The notes under the pieces were generated by a model. It was not told the origin of the DNA. It did no database searches and saw only the letters and a program-made list of their open reading frames with translations. From Cyanophora paradoxa (lineage: Eukaryota; Glaucocystophyceae; Cyanophorales; Cyanophoraceae), in NCBI GenBank assembly GCA_004431415.1, contig QPMI01000709.1, positions 124,001 through 188,000 of the forward strand: 64,000 nt of DNA, given 5' to 3'. The position numbers were made by a program, and so were the translations under genes. This document shows positions 1 through 13,187 of this stretch, piece by piece. Each line of letters begins with the position of its first letter. Position 1 is the first letter of the stretch.

Positions 1-196
1 CGTTCCTCGCGGCCGCGGCCGGCTGCGTCCCTCCCCCCGGGCCGGCGGGGGTCTCTGGCGTTCTTCTGAGCGCCCCTAGGCATGCTGTCGGTGCTGGTGC
101 CACGAACATATCGCTGCGGAGGCTGCGGAAGGCGAACCAGCCGCCGGCAGCCGGCACTGGGGGGATACTCAAACTTTCGATTACCCGACCTGCGCG

Positions 197-1325
197 ATGG
201 GCGGGGACGAGGCCGGCCCCTCGCAGAAGCGCGCTGCTGCTCCGAGCGATGCGGGGGACAAGGCACGCATTCGTGCCAAGAAGCGGAAGTACTTCCAGGT
301 CCGCCCCGCTTCCGCCGCCGCGCGTACGCGCTGTAGGACGCGTGCGCTAGTTTAAAGGAAGCTATGGGAAGCTGGCAGATCGCGGGTGGTTCACCCTAGC
401 GCGCGCAGGGCATGCAGAAGTGCGACTTGCACTCTGGGCCAGGCCTGAGCGGGGTGCTGATCACGACAGAGCAGAAGCGGGAAAGAGGCGAGTCCGTTCC
501 GAACCACTGGTCTGGGCTGCAGTCGCTGAGGCTGCGCCCAGATGCCGCCCGCGAAGCAGTGACTGTCTTCTCGGAGCTGCTGGAGGAAGGTGCGCCCGAG
601 CGCGAGGATGCAGGTGAAGAAGAAGACGTTGCGGGCGCGCTCGAGAGCGAGCTTGCGCAGCTGAAATCCAAGGAGCAGAACCCGGTCACCGCAGTGGACC
701 TGGAAACCAAGGTGCACCGCCGCAAATCGTGTATCTTGCTCGTCTGCGAGCCCACAGTTGCTCAGGGCATTCTTTTTTTGAGAATCATTAATGCGAATCC
801 GCTCGATCTCATTAAGAGGCTAATTGACAACGTCAAGTCAACGGGAGTGGCCCCATCCAGGTGCAATGTTTGAGTCGAATCCGGTGCAACTGCTTTTGCC
901 TGACCTGATCTCAGGCACTGTATAAGATTTATTCCAATCATGGCCACGTGCTATGCAAGTGCAGACGACATCGGAAAGCATGCCCAGCGAGTGCTTCAGC
1001 CTTACCTCCTCGATGAGAGCATACCAATGAAGAAGGTTCAAATGTCGATTGCATAAGACAAAAATTATGTTCTAATCCAGCTCCACCAATACAGTATTGC
1101 ATCTTGTTCTCAAGGAGAAACAACAACACATGCAGCAGGGAGAAGAGCATGGAGGCAATCGAGGCGCACATTGGTGGAAGGCACCTTGTGGATCTACGGG
1201 ATCCCGACATCGTCATCTTCCTGGAAGTTTTCAAGGCAACATGCGCCATCGGAGTGGGGGTCGACTACTTTTCCAGTGCCAAATACAACCTGCGGACCCT
1301 GGCAGAAAGATCGAAGGCCAAGTAG
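197..1325 (+). CDS. THUMPD1: TAN1/THUMPD1-like tRNA acetylation adaptor (THUMP domain)
   Basis: Members of this family are the tRNA-binding adaptor for N4-acetylcytidine formation at position 12 of tRNA-Ser and tRNA-Leu, working with the NAT10/Kre33 acetyltransferase. Four exons can be joined. The first (197-298) is basic (RAKKRKYFQ). The second, from about 408, carries the hallmark GPGLSGVLITTEQ and an acidic stretch, with an intron after DLETK. The THUMP part continues with GILFLRIINANPLDLI, then CIRFIPIMATCYA, and ends with HLVDLRDPDIVIFLEVFKA followed by a conserved KYNLRTL tail before TAG. Splice phases agree at every junction. The protein is about 260-270 residues, close to the usual size. 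It converges on the RAB5IF-like gene. Confidence 0.9.
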
Positions 1326-1396
1326 AAACCCTTGCAAATTGAAACCAGTTTGCGTAGCTTTTGCAAATTCGGGAGCGAAATACTAAACATCCACAT

Positions 1397-1777
1397 CTAT
1401 ATTAAGGCAGTATGCACAAGGATCCACAGCGTCAAAAACGAGGCGTAGGCTGGCATCGCGCCTTCCTGCATGAGCTTCCACCGCCCGCCAAAGTCTTCCT
1501 CATCAATCCCGAGGTACAGCGCGTAGTAGACCAGACCGCTCACAGTGCTGAGCACCCAGAAGCTGCGGCGTAGCCTCGGCGTGAGCGCGGGGACGGGACG
1601 ATGCTGCCGAGCGAGCGGCGCCCACCCAATGTTTCCAAGCGCTCCCTGCACGCCAGCGATGCCGAACGCTATACCGAGGACGACGCCGACGATCTGCCGG
1701 AACCTGCGAACGAGGTTCTCATTGCGGGAAGCCCGCCCATCGCTCCAAACGTGCGCGAGCACACCAGTAGACGACAT
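1397..1777 (-). CDS. RAB5IF: RAB5IF/OPTI-like small ER membrane protein
   Basis: RAB5IF (C20orf24, OPTI) is a small two- to three-helix membrane protein of the ER multipass translocon (GEL complex) and was also described as a respirasome assembly factor. The match rests on FRQIVGVVLGIAFGI in the first helix and on IDEEDFGGRWKLMQEG before the last helix, both diagnostic. A 63-base intron (1563-1625) lies between GNIG and FWVLSTVSGLVYY. It has no stop in frame, so an unspliced reading is also open, but removing it restores family spacing. The start is placed at the Met of MSSTGVLAHVW; an upstream in-frame Met exists at 1855, so the start is uncertain. The gene lies in the same direction as the SAS10-type gene upstream. 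Confidence 0.85.
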   Translation of the reverse strand: MSSTGVLAHVWSDGRASRNENLVRRFRQIVGVVLGIAFGIAGVQGALGNIGWAPLARQHRPVPALTPRLRRSFWVLSTVSGLVYYALYLGIDEEDFGGRWKLMQEGAMPAYASFLTLWILVHTALI

Positions 1778-2167
1778 CGAGAAGCTGCGCGAGTCGATCA
1801 GAACGCGGGCCGGCAGCCAGGCGCGCGTTGGCGGTGCACCTCGTCCTTGCCCCACGTTTGATTCCGTTGCAAAGCCTTCATGTTAGCTATAACTAAACGC
1901 CAGCGCTCGCGTCGGAGTCGACGTCGGCTCGAATGGCCCGCGTCAGTGGGTACGCGATTTTAGATCAACGCTTGGCATGCACGTGATCATGACTCTCGCC
2001 GCGGTCCCTGCCAGACTGATTCTATTTGAAGTTCAGATGCATCGCTTGGCGTGTGGGCCCTGCCTGGCTGACCCTTGGCCTTCAGCGTCCCACAATTCGT
2101 GCCGGCTGTACTGGACTCGGACAACATGGGCGAGATCCGGGGGGCTGGAGGGGATCTCGATCTAGAT
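1778..2167. other. Intergenic stretch between RAB5IF-like and SAS10-type genes
   Basis: This is a 390-base spacer between two minus-strand genes. It should hold the 3' end of the SAS10-type transcript and the promoter of the RAB5IF-like gene. Open frames here are short and match no family I recognise. Confidence 0.5.
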
Positions 2168-4942
2168 CTACTGCTTGAGGGACACGGAGCGAGAAACGCC
2201 AGCACGGATGCCCGTCGACTCGCCTGCGTAGGGCTTGGACTGGGGCTTCCAGTCCCGCACAGCACCCTTCCGCTTGACGAGGGCCTTCTCGAACCTGTTT
2301 ATGAGAGGGTGTGCAAAAGCAATTAGCAAGATAAAAGCAGTCAGCGAGCTGGCGGATGGCGCACTTGTTGCGGTGCTTGACACGGGGGTTCTTGTTCTCA
2401 CGGCTCCGGTGTGGCGTGAGCCCACGGTTCTTCAGCATCTGCATTGAGGCGCCACGCTTGCCCTCGGCCTCCTCCTCCTCCATCACAGGCACGCGAGCCT
2501 TCATGTTCCTGCAAAAAAGGGATCAAACCTGCGGCGATTTGAGGGCAGGTTCAGAGCGCACGCAGCCTGTGCATCCGCCTTCTTCTGCTTCTTTGCGGCC
2601 TTTGCGCCTTGCATCTCAGAGTAGAAAGCATCCTCGGTTTGCGCTGGTTCATCATTCGAGTCATCGAATTCCACATCCTGGAAAACGAATAGAAAAATCA
2701 GGACGACACATGGCAAGGCATAAATCCGGGGCGGACTTGTTTGCTCCGCTTCCTGCCCTTGCTTGCTTGCTCAGCTTGTGAGCGCCGCGCCTCCAGATCT
2801 CTCCTAGGCACATCTGCATCCGCAGAGACCTCGCGCTTCTTAGAAAGCTTGGCCTGTGTTGCACGAACAAAAATTAGCTGGAAATCAACTGACTGGCACA
2901 GCAGACGGACTTGTTCTGCTGCTGATAGGTACTGCGACATGGACCGTTTGCGCATGAGCTCCTGCTCGGCTGCTGCTTGTTGCTCTTCTGCCACATCGAG
3001 CTCCGCCAAGTCTCCGAAGTCATCAAAGTCCTGCACAGGGATTCTCATATCATCAAGGGCATGTGATGGTAGCAAATGCAGGGAGAAAACGCACAGCAAA
3101 CGGATCAATCCTCGACTTGAGTTTCTGCTTCCGCCGTTGTTCCTTCGTGAGCTGCAAGCGAGTGAAATTCTCCTCCTCGTAACGTGTGCGGTCCGCTTCC
3201 TCCTCCCTGTGGAATATCAGAAATGCGAACGGGCACATTGTTCGGCCAAAACGTACCTGAGCTGATGGTCGTCGTTGAGGACGGGGCCCACAGCGCTTTC
3301 CTCCTCAGGGAGCTCGCCTAGTTCATCACGGAGGGCGCGGATCATGCTGCTCTTCCGAGCGCGCTCGCGGGCCTTGTTCTTCTGCTTTTCCTTCGCCTTG
3401 AGCTTCTTATCTGATGGAATGCTAATGTCAGCACGCTGTGCATGGCTTTTGCACTGTACCAGCGCACCACCGTCGTCGTAGTGCACCGCAGAAAGCTTCG
3501 GCGGCTGGTACACTGCTGTCTTCTCCGCGCCCTCCTCGCCATCATCTTCCTCCTTTGAGAGAAGTGCCTGGGGATTCGGCTTGAAGCGCAGAGGGTCCGA
3601 TGCAGCTATCAAGGGGGTCAGCGGCAAGTAGCCCTTGAATCCAATTTATGCTCCACACCTGATCCCGCCCCTCCCAATGCAGCAGTGCGGAGAAGTTTGT
3701 CGATCTGATACTTCAGCTTCGCATCCAGTGGCTTGAGCTTCTCCAGTACCGTCCGAACTTGCACTGGGCGGGATGTCGATGTCTCGTGAGAAGAGCCACA
3801 CAACAACAACGCGCACCGAGGTGGGAGATGACCGGATGCATCTTGACTGATTCTCCGTTCGCCTTGAGGAGCAAGTAGAAGGCAATGTTCGTGCAGTAGT
3901 TGAGCAGAAGGTGGAACTTGACCTCGAGGTAGGAGAGGCCCTTCGAAGTCGGGATTTCGCCCGCGCGAACCCTGCAGATCAAGACAGAGAAATTTAAAAA
4001 ATTCTTAATTCAACTTAGGACATGGTATGAAGTAATCAGACCTTGTCAGCAAGGGCTGAAGGTGCGTCTGCAGACTCAAAATCTTCTCTTTGAATTCCTG
4101 AAGAAGCTGGAGAAGTTCAGGCGCCTCCTGCTTGATGATCGCGAGCTTCTCGTCGACGCTGAGATCGGAAAGGTCTTTCTTGATCGCCTCGGCCTCATGC
4201 GGCCCAGCACGGCCCTGTTCTGCGTGTCAGTGTCTGCGTGGAACGTTCCGAGCGCGGAATCTCTACCTTTCCGGAGGTGGACTTTGCTGTCCCTTGCTGC
4301 GCTGACCCGAGAAGGGTCTCGTCCCCGTAGTCCTCCACGTTCAACTGCTCCATCATGCGCTTCTGGATGCGCCGAGCCTCTTCCTCTTCCTCCTTGGCTG
4401 TAAAGAAAGGATTTAATTCAAAGCCACGGCAGAAGCAATGGATGACGCCGCACCTGCATCCTCGTCGCTCTCCTTGTCCTCCTTGTTGTCCGCGTCGTAG
4501 TAATTGCGGCGACCGCGGCCCCAGCCCGTCGGCTCCTCCTCTTCGCCTGGGTAGCAAACTGTTAGCTACGTTATATTACGCGACTGAAAAACGCCTCACC
4601 TTCGCCCTCATCTTCGCCCTCGTCGCTCTCGTCCGAGTCCTTCAGGTCGAGATCGAGCACCTGCTCCTCGTCTTCGTCGGCGTCTGCGCGTACAAGCGAG
4701 CTAAGAGGCACGCAAGCGCTCCCACCGCGTGCCCCCGGGATCGCGCGCACCACCCGCTGCATCCTTAACGAAAGCGACCTTGCCGCGCTGATCGTGGACT
4801 GCAGCGGGGGTGAGCGCGAGCGCGATCCGATTGCGAGAAGGCTGTGCGTACACTCGTCGACCTCGTCCACGAGCTCCTCGCGAGAGGGCTCGGCAACGCG
4901 GCGCGAGCCCTTGCGCTTGACGCCCTTGCTCTGCCTCGCCAT
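2168..4942 (-). CDS. UTP3: SAS10/UTP3-type U3 processome protein with neuroguidin/Lcp5-like middle
   Basis: SAS10/Utp3 is a nucleolar component of the small-subunit processome. The gene starts at MARQSKGVKRKG and has many short introns. The N-terminus is SAS10-like: ELVDEVDEFHDQRGKVAF when spliced, acidic runs, then GWGRGRRNYYDAD. The Sas10/Utp3/C1D domain follows (SVDEKLAIIKQEAPELLQLL, then SKGLSYLEVKFHLLLNYC). The next part reads like neuroguidin/Lcp5: VRTVLEKLKPLDAKLKYQID, DPLRFKPNPQALLSK, YQPPKLSAVHYDD and an ARERARKSSMIRALRDEL helix. The C-terminus is SAS10 again: LKNRGLTPHRSRENKNPRVK and ESTGIRAGVSRSVSLKQ before the stop. All parts are colinear on one strand with no intervening start. 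It could be a fusion or an ancestral composite architecture. It diverges from RPT3 across about 150 bases. Confidence 0.85.
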
Positions 4943-5091
4943 ATGGGAGCTAGATCGGAGATGCTAAGCGCTGTCCGGGCTTCAGCGATCGCTGTTTCCT
5001 TCGCCGCGTTGACTCCGCTGACTCGACGCTGCGCTGCAGGGGTACTCGTCGCTTCGCCGCAGCCGTGCCGAAGAGCGCTTTCCACAGCAGA
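4943..5091. promoter_or_regulatory. Bidirectional promoter, SAS10-type / RPT3
   Basis: Only 149 bases separate the start codons of the divergent SAS10-type and RPT3 genes, so both promoters and 5' leaders must overlap here. No clear TATA box is visible. Confidence 0.6.
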
Positions 5092-6857
<1,766 letters not shown>

Positions 6858-7142
6858 GCGGCTGTTCAGGCTTCGTTATCACTCTGTACTGTTGCACGAC
6901 TGTAGCTCCCTGTATCATAATCTGCAGCAAATGCATTGCCGTGCGTGGCGCTGAGCGAGGGATAGGGAAGCGTGAAGCTGGGGCCGTCGCCGCTCTCAAG
7001 GCGCGTCTGCAGGGCCCCGCAGCTGCGACAGCCGATTTCACCTCACGTGCACGTGGAATCGCACGCCCATGCACGCGATCAGGGGGTGAAAGAGAGTCCT
7101 GCATTTCTACATAAGCCTAACGATAACACGCGAAAAAGCAAG

Positions 7143-7556
7143 TTATGCGATGGTCATGTTGAACATCGCGTCGATGGCCATAGCGACGGCGGGCATCACG
7201 CTAACGAAGTCCTTCGCGCCCTTGCGGAAGTTGACGGTGCCGTCCTTCAGCGCGAACAGAGTGTGGTCCTTGCCCACGCCGACGTTGTCGCCCGGGTGGA
7301 ACTTGGTGCCGCGCTGCCGCACGATGATGCTGCCGGCAGTGACGAACTGGCCGCCCCACGCCTTGACGCCGAGACGCTGCGCGTTCGAGTCACGGCCGTT
7401 CTTGGTGGAGCCAGAGCCCTTCTTGTGCGCCTGCGCCACGGGGAGAAAATATCTTCAGCGCCGCCGCGATCCGCGGGCGCTTCTAGCGGCCTCGGAAGAT
7501 ACGCCTGGCCCGCCTGCGGCCCCGCTCCCCGCCCCGCAGCGCCGGAAGCGCACCAT
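7143..7556 (-). CDS. RPL27: Bacterial-type ribosomal protein bL27 (organellar)
   Basis: bL27 is a large-subunit protein of plastid, mitochondrial and bacterial ribosomes, near the peptidyl-transferase centre. The body is unmistakable: [39 protein letters not shown] and [13 protein letters not shown]. The conserved exon has no usable ATG, so an intron is needed. With ATG at 7556, splicing at a GT 18 codons in gives a short basic leader ([12 protein letters not shown]...) joined to AHKKGSG. Alternatively, splicing directly after the ATG gives a leaderless MAHKKGSG. The first would provide an organelle presequence. Whether the target is plastid or mitochondrion cannot be told from sequence. The C-terminal tail beyond the bL27 core is about 25 residues. 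Confidence 0.88.
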
Positions 7557-7817
7557 GGAAGAGAGTGATCTGTCGAACGAACAAGTACCCGGCGGCAGAC
7601 GGGGGGGGGGTGGAACAGGTGTGAATCGGCGTACCCTCTTATTTGTGACCTGGAGGGGAGCTTTCGATCCGGGGATCTGCCCGCCGAGCAGCAGCAGCCC
7701 GAGCGCCTCTGAACAGCCTCACGAGCGATCTGGTGTCGCGGGGGCTTTAGCTAGAGAAGCCAGGCGGCGAACCTCGAGCGCGGCCCTAGCCTGCGGGCAC
7801 GCTGCGGGGCTCCAGCC
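7557..7817. promoter_or_regulatory. Divergent promoter, bL27 / secreted IPT protein
   Basis: This is a 261-base spacer between head-to-head start codons. It contains a run of ten G near 7601-7610 and no recognisable core element. Confidence 0.4.
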
Positions 7818-10592
7818 ATGGCCCGGGCGTCGCTGCTGGTGCACGCGTTGGTGCTTGTCGCCGCGGTGCTACTTGTCCAGCACTTGGAGGTCGAGGCGCA
7901 GGGCACCGTCATCCGCGGCCCCCTCTCCTTCCCACCCTCAGCCAGCACGGTCCTCAATGCGGGCAGGTTCGCCATTCCTGTATGCGTGTTGTGCGCATCG
8001 TTCCCTGACTGTCTTGCAGCGTGGCAGGTCTGCGAGAGTCTTGCGGTGTCCACTCTTGCTGCTCACCGCGTTGCTTCGCTCGCAGAGGTTCCCATCGTGA
8101 CTGACATTATCCCGAAGCGCGGGGTCCGCGCCGGCGGGTGCGTAGGCAGCTAGCTATTGATGGGAGCCGAAGCTGATTCCTCTGAGCAGGCAGACAGTGA
8201 CGCTCAGCGGCGCCAGGCAATTCCTTTGACGACTCGTGCACAGAAGCTCGCTGACTCCCTCCCAGGATGGTGAACTCGCCGAAGGCGACGTGCATGTTCA
8301 AGGACGGCCGTGAGATCCGATACGCCAAGGCGACGTGGCTGTCGAGCGTGCAAGTGACATGCGTCACCCCGCCGCGCACTGCTGGGAACACTGGCGCTGC
8401 GTACACTAATGGCAGCGTCTTTGTGTCCGTCGCTGTGTCCGTGCGTACATCGAAACCTCGCAATGATCTGTCCTCCTTCTCGCTTGCTCACTGGCCACCA
8501 CAGAACGACGGTGTCACGTACAGTGGAGCGGTGTACGGCGTGCCTGATATTGATGGCGCTGTGTCGGGAGATAATGCGAACGTTGTCTGGTCTGGAACAG
8601 TTGTCCAGTACGAGTACATCAGTGCGCTGTGAAGTTTGAAACCATATTCTTTCGAGCTAACACTATCGTGCTCGTCAGCGGACGAAATAACGGGGATGGC
8701 GATCGATTCAATCTGGCCTACAGTCGGACCCTACGAGGGAGGGACTCTTCTGACTATATATGGACAGAAAATTCTCGCGGGCTGGAATCTCAAGTGCAAG
8801 TGAGCGCTTTGCGGTTCACGTTTGCCTGGCTTTTTCCAATCTTTATTCTTGCAGATTCGAAACAAGCGCACCACTCACATCTGGCTTGACCCCACCAGGA
8901 GGTAGCACTGGTTCTGATTACGTGAATGCGACTGCTACCTCGGAGACCCGGGCTCTCTGCGAGACGCTCCCATACAGTTCGACTCCGCCTGCTCTGGATC
9001 CTGGCCTGGATGTGACGGCTACTGTCAAGCTCAATGCGCATAGCTTTAATACGTCTCTCGATTTCGGTTCAGCAAACTTCACGTACAAGCGTGCGCCATC
9101 GTCCATTCGAAGTTCAACAATGGTTATAATTGCTCATTCCTGCCACAGATGTTCTCCCCGTTCCGACCACGTTTAAGGCCCCAACAATCATCCCCACCCT
9201 CTGTGTTCGCCAGGACCCTGTGGCTCCAGCGACATTCGGGCTTTGTGGCGTCATGGCATCATTAACTGCGACTCCTTCCCGCTTTGCTGCTCGCTCTCCC
9301 GTCACGGGCAACACCGAACTCACTATTATTGGGACCAATTTCTTGCCTTCCAAAAATTTGAAATGCGGTTTCGGTGTGCCCTTTGCAATATCACATACTT
9401 CCTCTTCCTTGCTGAACTTCTGTTAGGGGCAACCCATGCATCAACAGCACCTACAGCACCTGGCACAACGGTGTCAGCAATCTGGGATTCGGAAACTCAG
9501 GTACAATCGCTTTCAGAAATTCAGAGCCAGATTGTACTTGACTTTTGAGCAGATCCGTTGTGTGACACCTGCCTATAACCCGCACTCTAACGTGGATTGC
9601 ACAATCCCTGCAAACTGCCTGGGTGTTCGCCTTCTGGTCTCGAACAATGGAAAGGACTGGAGTAATGCAACGCTCAATGCGGTCAATCCAGCTGGAAACT
9701 TCCCTCACAACTATGCAAACAACCCCAACTACCTTATCCTCTTCTCGGGTTCGTCAGCATGAATTCGTCTTGGGGATTACACGAGCCTAAATCGTGCAGA
9801 TCTGCATGTCTCGCCTTACGGTCACGATTCTACCGTACGTTTTACCTCGGGATCTGTTCGTTAGCCCCTTTCGTAAATATTTTGCAGGGAGATGGCACGG
9901 CTTCCAAGCCCTTCCGCACCATCCAGCGTGCCATCGACATGGCGAACCCCGATGACCGCATTTATGTGCAGCAGGGTCGCTACACAGGGCTCGGTTTGTG
10001 CAGTTTGATCGAGAAAGGCACACTCTGCTTTACTGATTGCTGCCAAAGGCAACATTGGCCTGCGCTCTTATGGCAAGAAGTTGCAGCTGTATGGTATGTG
10101 ATATTCTCTGATTGCTGCCTTTTTGCACGACCTTACTTTCACACAGGTGACGGCCTGACTCAGACGGTCATCGACTGCGAGCACAGCAACATCGGATTTA
10201 TTGTGGATGGTGCGTAATCTCTCTTCCGTGTTGTCTGCCGTCATCCTGTTTCTGACTGTTCATGTGCAGTACCCTACTTCGGGTCCAACGACCCCTACGT
10301 TGGTGCGCTGGGTTATCCGTGATCGAGTTTTCCTTTCCAACCTCGCTTCAGGTGTCATCAACTACAAGGACATTGCCGTCCTGGGTTGCGACGCTCAGAA
10401 GCTGTGGAAGTGCGCTGTTCGCGCTATGTCATTGCCCTCTCGCCTAATACTGCCGCGGCAGCTGACGCCAGCGACCCTTGCAACCGTGGGTAGTGCCACT
10501 GGTTGCCTTCGAGAGCACTTCTCCTGTTCAGTGGCTCCTTGCATGTTGGACATTGTACAATCAGGGGCCTGTAGGTTGTGCCTCTTTATTTA
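7818..10592 (+). CDS. Secreted protein with IPT/TIG repeats and a beta-helix segment
   Basis: The protein begins with a clear signal peptide (MARASLLVHALVLVAAVLLV, mature from about EAQG). Joined exons then show several immunoglobulin-like IPT/TIG units, e.g. IDSIWPTVGPYEGGTLLTIY and VTGNTELTIIGTNFLPSKNL, with CVTPP- and CVTPA-type sheet ends and paired cysteines. Near 9890-9990 the fold changes to a right-handed beta-helix signature of the DUF1565 or pectate-lyase type: GDGTASKPFRTIQRAIDMAN then DDRIYVQQGRY. An extracellular or cell-surface binding role is inferred; no catalytic residues are evident. At least ten short introns are needed. The 3' end is unresolved: the helix stops after few rungs, so the gene may be truncated or a further exon missed. 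Base composition is less GC-rich than neighbours. Confidence 0.65.
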
Positions 10593-10826
10593 GCTAGCCA
10601 ATATTTGTAGGGTATAACATAACCAGCCCATTTTTGCACATCAAATCCAACCCGATCGAAGTCAATTTGGAGAATTTTGGATTCGACGGGGTACAGGCTC
10701 GGGAGTTCCCGGCCCTCAAAAGCGCGCCTCCCTAGCTATCAGCGCACCCCGGGCGGCCTCAGCGCCAGCCACGTATAGCCCGCGGAACCTGCGCATCAGG
10801 GCGATCGCAGGAACATAGATCGCAGC

Positions 10827-12004
10827 ATGAGCGCGCCGGAGAAGACCGACAACCCCGGGAAATGGGATGAGGTGGACGGCAAGGCGAAGGGCGTGCTCTC
10901 GCCGGACGCTTTCGATGGCGTACGCTTCGAGTTCACGCGGCCAGTCGTCAATCCCACTCCCGATGACATGGATCCGAAGCTCTTCACCCTCACGCACTCG
11001 CTCTCGATGGGATCCACGCAAATGCCCGCCGCGTACGAGCTGGGAACGTCGTTCCAGCGCCTCGCGCAGCTCCCAGGGGTGCGCACCGGTTCGCCGGCCG
11101 GGCCGTCCGCGCCTGACGCATTCCGCGCACAGTACCTGCTCATGGGCAGGCTCACGATGGACGGGCGCGTGAACGCGAGGGGGTTCTATATGCCCAATCC
11201 CCAGGCCACCGCGCGCTTCAACGCGCAGGTCCGATCGCAGTCGCGCCGCCCCCTGCTGCCCCGGCTCGCCGCGCGCTGACTGCTCCCTTTTTACGTTAGC
11301 TGAGCGGCGAGCCGCACTCGTCGCAAGTGCAGGCGGACGCGGAGTACAGGGGCTCGGACTGGTCGACGGGGCTGAAGCTCAGCAACCCCGGTGTCGTCGG
11401 CGTGTCGTACCTGCAGTCGGTCTGGACAGGGCTGGCAATGGGGGGTTCGATGCATAGTGTTCTGCAAGGACGCGAACCCTCCCGCTCAGCTGGGTTCGCT
11501 TCGCAGGTGAGCTAACGTATCTGGGCGCACGGAGGATGACAATCCTGGACTTCGCCGGTCGCTACGAGAAAGGGCGGATGACCTGCGTCGCGCGGTATAA
11601 CACTATGGGCCAAGTCACGCTCAGCTCGCACCACAAGATCAACGATAAGACGGCTCTGGCGACGGAGCTTACGTGGTCTCAAGCGAACAAGGACTCCATC
11701 TACAGGGTCGGCTACGAGTACAAGCTGACGAAGTCCACGGTGAAGGGGCTCGTGGAAAGCGCGGGACGCGTCGTCGCCACCATGGACTACAAGCTGTCGC
11801 CAGGTGCCGTGTTGCAGGGTCCTGGGCCTCGCATTTCCCGCTCACCTGAGTATATGTTTTAGGAATTGCGTTCCTCCTCTCCGGCGAGTTGGACCACAAA
11901 AAGCGCGACTACAAGTTCGGCTTTGGTGTGTATTGTGCTCGTGCTCGGCCTCTCCGAACGAATTCTGACCCCTCGCTCGCCCAGGACTTCGCATTGGTGA
12001 CTGA
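10827..12004 (+). CDS. TOM40: Mitochondrial import channel TOM40
   Basis: TOM40 is the 19-strand beta-barrel of the outer mitochondrial membrane through which nearly all precursors enter. Exons give LSPDAFDGVRFEFTRPVVNP and LTHSLSMGSTQMP at the start of the barrel, then LLMGRLTMDGRVNARGFY, QADAEYRGSDWSTGLKLSNP, ILDFAGRYEKGRMTCVARYN, DSIYRVGYEYKLTKSTVKG and LSGELDHKKRDYKFGFG. The last intron joins to LRIGD and stop, giving a final beta-strand with the beta-signal expected at the C-terminus. The N-terminal soluble extension is short. The total is about 310-330 residues, normal for the eukaryotic porin family. It follows the IPT gene in the same direction after a 235-base gap. Confidence 0.93.
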
Positions 12005-12889
12005 TTGTGAGAGAGGCGTGACGATGGTTTTTGAGCGTGTAGTAGCAGATGCCGCCTGTGACACGGTAATGACTGCAGCCTTCCGGCATACTCAGTTGCC
12101 TTGTGGTCGAGAGGGGCTTTGAAGGGTTTTTCATGCGAATCAAAATGTGTGAAGTGCATTTCAAGATTGAACAGGAAGAAGACCATGCTAGCTATAGGCT
12201 ATATTGAGCGCTTACTAGTACTATATATCCCAGGACCAGATATCGATAGCAACGTTAACGTTAACGGCTGCAAGGGTACAGGCCCAGGGAGCAATGCATA
12301 TGCTAGGTGATCACGAGGGAGCTAAGGGCTCTAGAGGAATATCAATAACTTAACTCTTAGCCGAGCAGAGCCGGAATATATAATAGAGATGACGAGCCAA
12401 GCGATCGCGAGTCGGAAAGCTCTTAACTTCCTCCTCTTTTTCAAAGCCTGTCGACGTCGCTGCCAGGCTGCAGCTGTTGACGTACGCGTCGACGTTGCCC
12501 TCTGGGCCCAGCAATTGGCCCCCGGCCCGCGCCGGTGCCCTGGCGGCCTGTTGGGGCCAGAGCCCAGGGCCACGCTATTTAGCTAGGGCCACGCTACGTA
12601 TACCAGAGCCCCGCGGCGCAACAGCTCAGCGGCTAGCTCATGATCAAGAATGGACTCCGGGATCAAAAACTTTGAAAGAAAGTTCTTTCTCCTCTTTCTC
12701 GAAAATTCAAAGCCAGTCCGACGGTCACTGGGTCGGATCGGATCCAGACGGTTGCCCTCACCAATTGCAAGTTGGCCGGGGCCGCGGGCCCCGCCCTCAT
12801 TCTCATTTTGAAACTGTTTTGCAATTCAATGATTGGTGAGTGACTTCCGAACTTCGCTGAGTACTAGTCGTGACCCCCCGGAGGTGCAA

Positions 12890-12975
12890 TGACTAATGCC
12901 ATGATGATCGGTGATCATCGGATCATGCCATGATCATGATGTGCATGATATCGATCCGATGATCACATGAATTCG
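12890..12975. repeat. Cluster of overlapping GATC/ATGATCAT palindromes
   Basis: GATC occurs many times within about 85 bases, often as TGATCA or ATGATCAT, with an adjacent ATCGAT. Similar clusters occur near 37745-37800 and 38050-38085, always intergenic. Confidence 0.6.
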
Positions 12976-13029
12976 AACTTGGAATATACTCTTCGAATTC
13001 GAATTCTCTTCTTCCATCACGGCGCCGGC

Positions 13030-13156
13030 CAGCCTGGCAGGCCGCGGGCCGAGCCTCGGAGCTATCATAGTATAAATTAAACTCTGAATTGAAATGAGCC
13101 TCGGAGTATCACAGTATATATGTATATATATATAGGTTTGTACGTACGCGTACGTA
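13030..13156 (+). repeat. Local direct duplication, copy 1 (with two extra 8-mers)
   Basis: This copy starts CAGCCTGGCAGGCCGCGGGC and runs into an AT-rich part and a TATA dinucleotide run. It differs from copy 2 (from 13188) by two extra 8-base blocks, at 13054-13061 and 13099-13106, each reading CCTCGGAG and each following GAG. Confidence 0.85.
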
Positions 13157-13187
13157 TAAGAAAAATAGAAAAAGTCCGAAATAGAAA

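Noticed and set aside
870-890. tRNA-like T-loop string (GAGTCGAATCC)
   Set aside because: It lies in a TAN1 intron and no matching acceptor or anticodon stems could be found around it.
2700-3980. A separate neuroguidin gene nested in the SAS10-type gene
   Set aside because: There is no independent start or stop around the neuroguidin-like part, and SAS10-type sequence flanks it in phase on both sides.
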